A stretch of DNA of 6,362 nucleotides from NCBI GenBank assembly GCA_030613225.1, contig JAUWMJ010000195.1:1-6362 (forward strand), read 5' to 3'. Made by a program: the position numbers and the translations under genes. The notes under the pieces are model-generated. The model ran no database searches. It was not told where the DNA came from and saw nothing but the letters and a program-made list of their open reading frames with translations. The stretch is from Desulfobacterales bacterium (GTDB lineage: Bacteria; Desulfobacterota; Desulfobacteria; Desulfobacterales; JAUWMJ01). Position 1 is the stretch's first letter. Each line of letters begins with the position of its first letter. Below are positions 1 to 5,500 of this stretch, piece by piece.

Positions 1-1
1 C

Positions 2-79
2 ATCTCCTTAAGCGGAGCAAAAATGAGGGTTTATCGCGGGTTAGAAAAACTGGAAAATTTAATGGAAAGAAAGGCATAA
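2..79 (+). CDS. C-terminal end of a probable ECF sigma factor (partial, 5' end outside window)
   Basis: Frame 2 is open from the window edge to a TAA at 77-79 and gives 25 residues beginning ISLSGAKMRVYRGLEKL. A serine/glycine turn, then a K-M/S-R-V/L-Y-R-[GA]-x-x-K-L helix, is the usual look of the sigma region 4 recognition helix and C-terminal tail of extracytoplasmic-function sigma factors, which direct RNA polymerase to stress or envelope-response promoters. Only the tail is visible, so regions 2 and 4.1 cannot be checked. The last codons and the stop overlap the first unit of an AGGCA-type short repeat (72-105), so the extreme C terminus may have been altered by repeat DNA. The downstream membrane protein at 213 fits the common sigma/anti-sigma pairing. 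Other HTH proteins, such as LuxR-type regulators, are possible but fit less well. Confidence 0.65.
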   Translation: MSLSGAKMRVYRGLEKLENLMERKA

Positions 80-105
80 GGCACAGAGGCACAAAGGCAG
101 AAGGG
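72..105. repeat. Short tandem repeat, AGGCACAG-type, about four units
   Basis: Four degenerate units with a 7-8 bp period (AGGCATA, AGGCACAG, AGGCACAA, AGGCAGAA) run from 72 to 102 and end in GGG. The array overlaps the stop codon of the upstream partial gene. No function is evident. It is one of several unrelated simple repeats at the gene junctions of this window. Confidence 0.6.
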
Positions 106-126
106 AAAAATAAAACAGACGGAATT

Positions 127-165
127 CCTTTAACCTTTGAACCCTGAACCATTGAACCTTGAACC
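127..165. repeat. Short tandem repeat, TTGAACC-type, about five units
   Basis: Five successive degenerate copies ending in AACC occur with a 7-8 bp spacing: CTTTAACC, TTTGAACC, CTGAACC, ATTGAACC and TTGAACC. They lie between the partial sigma-like gene and the membrane-protein gene. A TTG in the last unit opens a longer in-frame reading of the next gene, but that reading would translate repeat DNA into an arginine-rich stretch and is not preferred. Confidence 0.65.
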
Positions 166-178
166 TGGAGCGGCCTGT

Positions 179-206
179 CCTGCGTAGCCGAAGGCGAAGA
201 AGGAAG
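179..206 (+). promoter_or_regulatory. Hairpin with GAA loop overlapping the ribosome binding site of the membrane-protein gene
   Basis: Bases 179-203 can fold as an imperfect hairpin. The outer arms CCTGC (179-183) and GAAGG (199-203) give four pairs and one G-A mismatch. The inner segment TAGCC, loop GAA, GGCGA (185-197) gives GCC/GGC pairing plus a T-A pair and an A-G opposition. The 3' arm runs into AGGAAG (201-206), six bases before the ATG at 213, so part of the Shine-Dalgarno sequence lies in the stem. The structure could limit translation initiation, but this is inference from pairing only. The element also resembles short dispersed hairpins with a TAGCC-GAA-GGCGA core that I recall from other bacterial genomes, so it may simply be an inserted repeat. 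Confidence 0.45.
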
Positions 207-212
207 CGACAA

Positions 213-842
213 ATGCTAAATCCCCCGAAACAATTTGAAAGCATGCAAAAATTTGAGCATATTATCCATCTTGCTCAAGATGCAAAAGCGGTTTTGCCTC
301 CTGATGGTTTTACAGAAAAAGTTATGGAAAACCTTCCTGCCGGTCCATATGCCGCTGGGTCTAAACTGCTGAGACTGTTTTTACGCCTCTTTCAAAACAT
401 AAATTTTCGGGCATGGATAGAAGTTGAAACCGATGCGGAATGCGCTTTTTGCTTTCTAATGGCAGGTTTTTTTTATTTTATAATGGGAATTGTCCTGGCT
501 CTTGGACTAAAAACCATGGGCGGTCACGCCCATGTTTCCGGGTGGGTTATGATTCAGCCTCAAATTGCTTTTGCTTCAGCCATTGTTTTTATTTTCCTTG
601 GTATATTTTTACGTAAAAAAAACATGCTTGCCATTAAGATGGCCTATTTCTGGACAATTTTATACATAGGTTTTTCAGTATTTAACTCCATAGGAATTCA
701 AATGGCCCCGGGAAATCCTTTTACCGCAGCCGGCATGCTGTGCCTTACTGCAGGTGCTGTTCTTTTGGGAATCTTTCTGGCAGTCATTGTTCATAAATAT
801 AAAGAAATGCTTGTTTATGATGAAGATTTCATCAGAAATTGA
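213..842 (+). CDS. Four-helix membrane protein, possible anti-sigma or sensor partner of the upstream sigma factor
   Basis: The product is 209 residues. A soluble N-terminal segment (about 1-75) contains LPPDGFTEKVMENLP (28-42), a proline-then-FTEKVM pattern often seen near the N terminus of zinc-finger-type anti-sigma factors, but there is no HxxxCxxC zinc motif. Four hydrophobic helices follow, at about 78-98, 114-134, 141-162 and 170-194, with a short charged C-terminal tail (VYDEDFIRN). The ATG at 213 was chosen because AGGAAG lies six bases upstream. A TTG at 159 would add an arginine-rich stretch encoded by repeat DNA, and an ATG at 243 lacks a good binding site. The gene starts 133 bases after the ECF-like gene. 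If the pairing is real, the protein would hold the sigma factor at the inner membrane. I do not recognise a named family, so the role is a guess from context while the gene itself is secure. Confidence 0.82.
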   Translation: MLNPPKQFESMQKFEHIIHLAQDAKAVLPPDGFTEKVMENLPAGPYAAGSKLLRLFLRLFQNINFRAWIEVETDAECAFCFLMAGFFYFIMGIVLALGLKTMGGHAHVSGWVMIQPQIAFASAIVFIFLGIFLRKKNMLAIKMAYFWTILYIGFSVFNSIGIQMAPGNPFTAAGMLCLTAGAVLLGIFLAVIVHKYKEMLVYDEDFIRN

Positions 843-864
843 CTTGAATTTATTAAAAAATTTT

Positions 865-946
865 ATCACGAAAGCACGAAAGTACGAAAATACGAAAAAA
901 GACAAAATATTAATTTCGTGCTTTCTTCATTTCGTGTTTTCGTGAT
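865..946. repeat. Long imperfect inverted repeat built of CACGAAA units
   Basis: A 33-base left arm (865-897) pairs with a 33-base right arm (914-946) at 27 of 33 positions, with a 16-base A-rich spacer. Each arm is itself a row of degenerate CACGAAA/TACGAAA units. The stem would form in RNA across the junction between the membrane-protein gene and the pilin operon. It lacks a directly following T-run like that of a textbook terminator, though TTGTTTTTAATTC starts at 946. It could act as a terminator or processing stem, or be a dispersed repeat. The rest of 843-1012 shows only a second short 'CACAAAAAAGCACAAAA' patch (964-980) and the weak binding site of the next gene. Confidence 0.75.
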
Positions 947-1012
947 TGTTTTTAATTCTTTAACACAAAAAAGCACAAAATAGATAATCAGCGGGAAAAT
1001 TAGGGTATAAAA

Positions 1013-1483
1013 ATGAACATAAAAAACAATTCGGGTTTCACATTAATAGAAGTCGTTGCAGTATTAGTTGTCATGAGTATAATCACAGCTTTTGTTGTCG
1101 GGCGTGTAGTGGAGAACAAACCAGAGCTGATTGCCCAGAAAGAAGTCCTTAAAGTTCACCTGCGTTATGCCCAGTCCAGAGCCATGAATTCAAATGATAA
1201 TTACGGCATTCAATCCAGTGGTAATACCTACTGGCTTTTCAGAGTTTCTGGCACTAATATAGTCAGGTTTCCAGGTGAACAATCAGATACTATAAACCTT
1301 TCAGCGCTTGGGCTCACTCTTGCTATGGTTGGCGGTGGCAATATCGTTTCCTTTGACTCAAGGGGGATACCGTATACAGACAATTCCGGAACAATTCAAG
1401 CAGTAGACAGGACATTAAGACTGTCTTCAGGCTCAGATAGCGAAAGCATCATAATCACAAAAAATACAGGGTTTATCCAATAA
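1013..1483 (+). CDS. GspH/FimT-like minor pseudopilin
   Basis: The 156-residue product has a class III prepilin signal: a short polar leader, then SG|FTLIE with predicted cleavage after Gly8, Phe9 as mature residue 1 and Glu13 as the conserved Glu5. A hydrophobic helix covers about 9-29. The later segment (QKEVLKVHLRYAQSRAMNSNDNYGIQ) matches the GspH/FimT pattern of an amphipathic helix with RxAQSRA followed by a beta-rich globular domain. Such proteins sit at the tip of type II secretion pseudopili or type IV pili after processing by the prepilin peptidase in the inner membrane. AGGG at 1002-1005 lies seven bases before the ATG. It is the first gene of the pilin set. Its present C terminus, TGFIQ, ends exactly at a 9-bp repeat that borders an inserted antitoxin segment; the ancestral protein may have ended TGFIQVGK. 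Confidence 0.92.
   Translation: MNIKNNSGFTLIEVVAVLVVMSIITAFVVGRVVENKPELIAQKEVLKVHLRYAQSRAMNSNDNYGIQSSGNTYWLFRVSGTNIVRFPGEQSDTINLSALGLTLAMVGGGNIVSFDSRGIPYTDNSGTIQAVDRTLRLSSGSDSESIIITKNTGFIQ
1471..1479. repeat. Left copy of 9-bp direct repeat GTTTATCCA bordering the antitoxin insert
   Basis: GTTTATCCA overlaps the last codons of the GspH-like gene (…GFIQ, stop at 1481-1483) and recurs exactly at 1794-1802. The distance between the copies is 323 bases. I see no clear inverted repeats at the inner ends of the segment; only a 7-base AACAGGA/TCCTGTT match near the edges. Confidence 0.6.
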
Positions 1484-1508
1484 CAGGATAACTACAAGGA
1501 GTTGCAAA

Positions 1509-1547
1509 ATGGAAACGATCAATAAACAGTATATTGTTAGCCAATAA
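1509..1547 (+). pseudogene. Truncated Phd-type antitoxin start (12-codon remnant)
   Basis: An ATG at 1509, preceded by AAGGAG (1495-1500), encodes METINKQYIVSQ and then a TAA at 1545-1547. 'M-[EQ]-T-I-x-K-QYIVDE' is a common opening of Phd/YefM-like or related small antitoxins of type II toxin-antitoxin pairs. Here the reading stops after QYIV, so the rest of the gene is missing. It lies just upstream of a complete orphan antitoxin gene inside the same inserted segment. It could instead be a tiny leader peptide of the following gene, or chance. The family assignment rests on only about nine residues. Confidence 0.4.
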
Positions 1548-1566
1548 ACAAAAGCAGGAGTTAAAA

Positions 1567-1767
1567 ATGGTACAGATAGCTGAAATAAAAAAAGAAATTG
1601 AACAATTGCCTAAACAGGAATATGTTAATTTGAGACATTGGTTTGCTGAAAAGGACTGGAAAATATGGGATAAACAAATTAAAAAGGACTCAAATTCAGG
1701 GAAATTAGACTTCTTAACTAAAGAAGCTTTGCAGGAAAAGAATAATGACAATTTAAAGGCTTTATAA
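1567..1767 (+). CDS. Small orphan antitoxin-like protein inserted in the pilin operon
   Basis: The product is 66 acidic/basic helical residues. It runs from an IKKEIEQLPKQEYVNLRHW helix through AEKDWKIWDKQI, DSNSGKLDFL and a final helix to LKAL. This order (LPxxEYxxLRxW, then EKDWxxWDxQIxxDSxSGKLDFL) is typical of a family of about 65-75-residue antitoxins that normally precede a RelE/ParE-type toxin. AGGAG at 1556-1560 is six bases before the ATG at 1567. A TTG at 1534 in the same frame has no comparable site and would overlap the remnant upstream. No toxin follows: 1768-1829 is A/T-rich and then the next pilin gene begins. The gene may be a relic, an anti-addiction antitoxin acting on a toxin elsewhere, or a neutral passenger. 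The family match is from recognition of the pattern, not a search. Confidence 0.78.
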   Translation: MVQIAEIKKEIEQLPKQEYVNLRHWFAEKDWKIWDKQIKKDSNSGKLDFLTKEALQEKNNDNLKAL

Positions 1768-1793
1768 ATAATAAAAAATCTTTTTCTTTTCCT

Positions 1794-1802
1794 GTTTATC
1801 CA
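1794..1802. repeat. Right copy of 9-bp direct repeat GTTTATCCA
   Basis: This exact second copy of GTTTATCCA is followed by GGTTGGGAAATAA. Read in the frame of the GspH-like gene across a collapsed repeat, it would give GFIQ-VGK-stop with the stop at 1813-1815, leaving 14 bases to the ATG at 1830. That is consistent with the repeat marking an insertion boundary. Confidence 0.6.
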
Positions 1803-1829
1803 GGTTGGGAAATAAATTGTGAGGTCTTA

Positions 1830-2273
1830 ATGAAATCAAAACCATTGCTAATTCGTAAAAACCAGGGCTTTACACTTTTAGAGGTTGTCATCACTCTTAT
1901 TGTCGGCTCCATTCTCGGTGCTATTCTTGTCCAGTTTATGGGTACAAGCATGAAAAACAGCTTTCAGCCTGTTATTATGGTTCAAGACGGCTGTGGTGTT
2001 TACGAAATCATGGAAAAATTGAATTCCGATTATAAGTATAGGCTGATGACTTCACCGGTCGATCCTCTTGTGGATTTTAAAAGAGATGTTGATGAAGGTT
2101 ATCTGCCGGCAAGCAATCCTTACTTCGGAGAATACGCTGTAACAACAAAGTATATTATTTTTAATGTTGGTAATGAGGAAGAAGATGCACCTCTTCCACC
2201 GCCAACTCCAAATGTTTTAAAGGTTACAATAACACATGGCGGTCAGAGTCTGACGGCGCTTTTTACTAAATAA
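1830..2273 (+). CDS. PilV/GspI-like minor pseudopilin
   Basis: The 147-residue product has a class III prepilin signal: a basic leader of 13 residues, then NQG|FTLLEVV with cleavage expected after Gly13 and the conserved glutamate at Glu18 (mature +5). A hydrophobic helix covers about 14-35. The remaining region is a small globular domain with a proline-rich loop (PLPPPTPN) and a terminal beta strand (GQSLTALFTK). Position two in the operon, between a GspH/FimT-like and a PilW/GspJ-like gene, fits a PilV/GspI-type minor pilin that joins the tip complex. GAGG at 1821-1824 is five bases before the ATG. The subtype (PilV, GspI or MshD-like) cannot be fixed from the sequence alone. Confidence 0.88.
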   Translation: MKSKPLLIRKNQGFTLLEVVITLIVGSILGAILVQFMGTSMKNSFQPVIMVQDGCGVYEIMEKLNSDYKYRLMTSPVDPLVDFKRDVDEGYLPASNPYFGEYAVTTKYIIFNVGNEEEDAPLPPPTPNVLKVTITHGGQSLTALFTK

Positions 2274-2280
2274 CACGGAG

Positions 2281-2528
2281 TGGCCAAGGGGCCTTGAGGA
2301 GCGTCCTTTCAGGACTTAATGAGCGTCCCTTCGGGACTCGAGGAGCAGCCCTTCGGGCTTTGATGAGCGGACTAACGTCCTTGAGGAGCGGGCTGACGCC
2401 CTTGAGGAAAAAGCCTTAATCCTCAAGCGAAGCGCTCCTCAAACGCAGTGCTCTTTAAGCGTAGCGCTCTTCAAGCGAAGCGGTCATTGAGCGAAGCGCT
2501 CTTCAAGCAAAGCGCTCGGCCCCTGCCA
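2281..2528. repeat. Element of tandem small hairpins in two opposed arrays with terminal inverted repeats
   Basis: This region fills almost all of the 272-base gap between two pilin genes. The left array has five units with a 21-22 base period, each starting (T)GA[GT]GAGC and then a stem-loop: GTCCT/AGGAC, GTCCC/GGGAC and AGCCC/GGGCT with loop TTC, and GGAC/GTCC and GGGC/GCCC with four-base loops. The right array has six units with an exact 16-base period (stems starting at 2426, 2442, 2458, 2474, 2490 and 2506), mostly AGCG-AAG-CGCT. Read on the minus strand these also start TGAGGAGCG, so the two arrays face each other. The ends TGGCCAAGGGGCC (2281-2293) and GGCCCCTGCCA (2518-2528) are inverted repeats apart from a two-base bulge. 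In RNA the region could form many small hairpins or one large fold. It may be a mobile palindromic repeat, an mRNA stability or attenuation element, or both. Confidence 0.82.
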
Positions 2529-2545
2529 TAGTTCAGGAGTATAAA

Positions 2546-5500
2546 ATGAGAAATGAATCAGGATTTACATTGATTGAAATTATCGTTTCCCTTGTACTGG
2601 TGGGAATGATGGCTGCCATTGCAGGTATGGGAATAGTTACAGGCACAAAAGGCTACCTTCTTGCAAAGGAAAATTCACACATGGCTCAAAAAGCACAGCT
2701 TGCCATGGCCCGCATACAGCGCGAGTTAATGGAATTTACAGATATTGCTGCAACACATAGCAACCCGGATTATATTATTTACGACAATACTTCAGGTCGG
2801 CATGCTATTGCAATGGATAATACAACCATAAAGATGTATAATCTAACTGCAGGCGCCACATCATTACCTTCGGACGAAGGAGATATCCTCGTGGATAATG
2901 TTAATAACTTTACTTTATCCTATCACCAGGATGCAACACATACCTGGAATTTTGGAAATGACATTAATTTACTTTCAGCCATTAAAGCCGATCTTGCGCT
3001 GGACCGCTCGGATGGTGTCGGTAACGCGGTTACTTTTACCACCACTGTAAATCCAAGAAATACCAACAATTACGGCGGAGTGCCACCCACAACAACTCCA
3101 TATACAGCACATAACTATGCTTGTTTTGTGGCAACCGCTGCATACGGTGAATTCCACGTTTCCACAGTTTTTTTATTTGGCTTCTTAATTGTTGCAGTTG
3201 CGATTTTATTCTTACTGCCAATAGACCGCAAAAACGTGGAAGCTGGAAAGCTTGGAGGCTTGGAAGCCCGGAAGCTTAAGCACCAGCCAGCCTCCTGGCC
3301 TCCCAGCCTCCCAGCCTCCAAGCCTATTTGCCTCCCAGCTTCTTTGCTTGGGCAAAACAGAGGTAATGTGCTTATCGGACTGATTGTAACCATGATGATA
3401 TTTGCCGCTCTTGGGGCAGGTATGGTTGCAATGACAGGCACTTCCACATCCAGCCAGGTAACGGCAAACACTACTTCAAAGGCATATTACATCGCTGAAT
3501 CCGGTTTCAGATACGCAGCCAGTCAATACCTTAATGCCGAAGATATTCAAGCGCCAAACGGCGAGATTGAAGACGATAGGAACCGGGTTCTTATAATTCT
3601 TCACGATGCAACAGAATATACATTAAGCAATCCTGATGAAAGATTTAGCCTTGAAGTATATCCTTATTATTTTATTACAACCGGGCAGTACGCCGCAGGA
3701 ATGCAGACGATCGATACAAGGTTTGCAGGGGCAATGCCGGCCGGTTTTGCCATGCCTTCAAATGGCAGACTTAGAATCGGCTCCGGTGTTTACAATTATA
3801 CGAATTACTCTGCTGGGGTCTTTTCTATCCTAGCAGGCCTTTCGGAAGATATTGGTGATCGTATGAATGTCCTCCCTGTAGGAAGTCCTCCAGGGGCCGC
3901 TACAATGACCAACGGCGGCAATCTCACCCTTTCAAGTGCTTCCTTTTTTCCCGCAATAACCGGAAAATTCATGATAGACGGAATTGCATATAAGTACGAA
4001 ACGATAAATGGAAATATCTTGCAAAATATTACTGATGCAAATGATCCTGGCAGGACTTTCTCTATTCCTGTGGATGCAAATACCAATGTTGTTCTAAAGC
4101 CCTATTTAAGGGTATTCTCCACCGGAACCGTAGGCCAGGGTGTTCAGGCTGCAAGCCGTCAAATTGTATATAACGTTCCCATCCCCGATTCTCCCACAGA
4201 AGGGGAAAAAGTTGAGTTTCATGATCAATTTGCAGACAAGTCGCACTGGAGTGATCCTTCCATACTGGGCAGTCATTTAGTTCAACCAATTGGCGGTGAC
4301 AGCGCATTAAGAGTAATCGGCACGACACCCGAAGGAAGTATTGGAAAAAGCCTTATTGGCCTCAACTGGCAAAGCACAAATGTTAACCTGCAATATGCCC
4401 ATTCTGTATCCGGCTATTTTTTAAGCTATGACGCCCAGGTTAAGGTTGGGTTTGATCCCTCAGTTCCGGATGATTATGCAGCCGGCCTGTCTTTCCGGCT
4501 GGATGGAAATATTAACAGCTATGGGATCTCATTTATGAGAGCTGATGATAGTGGTTTGGGCAGTGCTATTGATCCTAATATTGTCCCTAAGATTAATGTT
4601 AACGAACCTCTGCATTATATACCTATGATTGTCCTCTGGCAGCAGACAGGTTCGGGATTGACCAGAAACTGGCTGGCCTATACATTCGGTACCAATGAAT
4701 TTTTTGATGACATGGAAAGTGGTACAGGTGGTTGGATTGGTGACATTGCTCCTTTCGGTTCGTGGGTTCTAGCTCCAGGCGGGTATAATTCACCCACATG
4801 CTGGACGGCTGATCTTTCAACTATTCTCTTTCCTGGCTGGGAAGAATCATTAATAACAACTCCCCCTATTGATCTTTCAACAGCACCATCAGCAGTTTTA
4901 ACCTTCTGGCATAAATATGATTTTAATAATGCCGGAGACAGTGGGAAGGTATTCATCAATAACGATCCGACACCGATAGCCCCATTTCCAGGTCCCGACA
5001 CACAAAATGAATGGAAAAAAGTAGCTTTGGACATTAGTAATTATCTGCCAAATATACAAATAGAATTCCGTATAGAGACGAGTGGCGGTGGTCTACCGTG
5101 CAACTGGTACATCGACGACGTAACTATTCATAGAGGCTTTCCAGTAAATGAGTCAACACTTCTGGTTCGAATCAAGGAAGCCGCCGAAGTCCGTTTTACA
5201 AGCGGAGGAACTACCCCCGTCGAAGATGGAGACATCGTAACCCAGGTAAACGGTGCCTATGGAACAGTAATAGGAGAACCGATTCTCTCAGGAGGAGATT
5301 GGGCTTCCGGAAACGCAGTGGGAATAATTACTCTAAACAAAGTATCTGCAGCAGACTTCCAGAGCGGCCAGACACTGGCGGTAGCCGGAAAAGGAAGCAA
5401 CCTTGCTACATGCCAGGGCTACACTGACCGTTACAATTATATTAGGGTGTTTTACGGCGATGTTAACGGCAGCGGAATGAACGATATTCCTTTTGACTAT

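Noticed and set aside
159..212. N-terminal extension of the membrane protein from a TTG start
   Set aside because: It would translate repeat and hairpin DNA into an arginine-rich stretch, and the start has no binding site; the ATG at 213 has AGGAAG six bases upstream.
754..945. 63-residue open frame overlapping the 3' end of the membrane-protein gene
   Set aside because: It runs out of the gene into the CACGAAA inverted repeat and has no convincing start or motif.
1473..1751. 92-residue minus-strand frame opposite the orphan antitoxin (possible antisense toxin)
   Set aside because: It is the complement of the antitoxin reading, with no toxin-like pattern and no start signal.
1768..1793. Terminator after the orphan antitoxin (AAAAAATCTTTTT)
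   Set aside because: The only pairing is a five-base A/T stem, too weak for an intrinsic terminator.
2274..2545. CRISPR array
   Set aside because: The periodic units are 16 and 21-22 bases with no unique spacers, and they face in opposite directions; they are hairpin repeats.
3115..3471. 118-residue open frame on the minus strand
   Set aside because: It lies wholly within the fused pilin gene, spans the low-complexity repeat, and shows no recognisable protein pattern; it is a shadow frame.
4678..5034. 118-residue open frame on the minus strand
   Set aside because: It is antisense to the MAM-like domain, with no binding site or family pattern.
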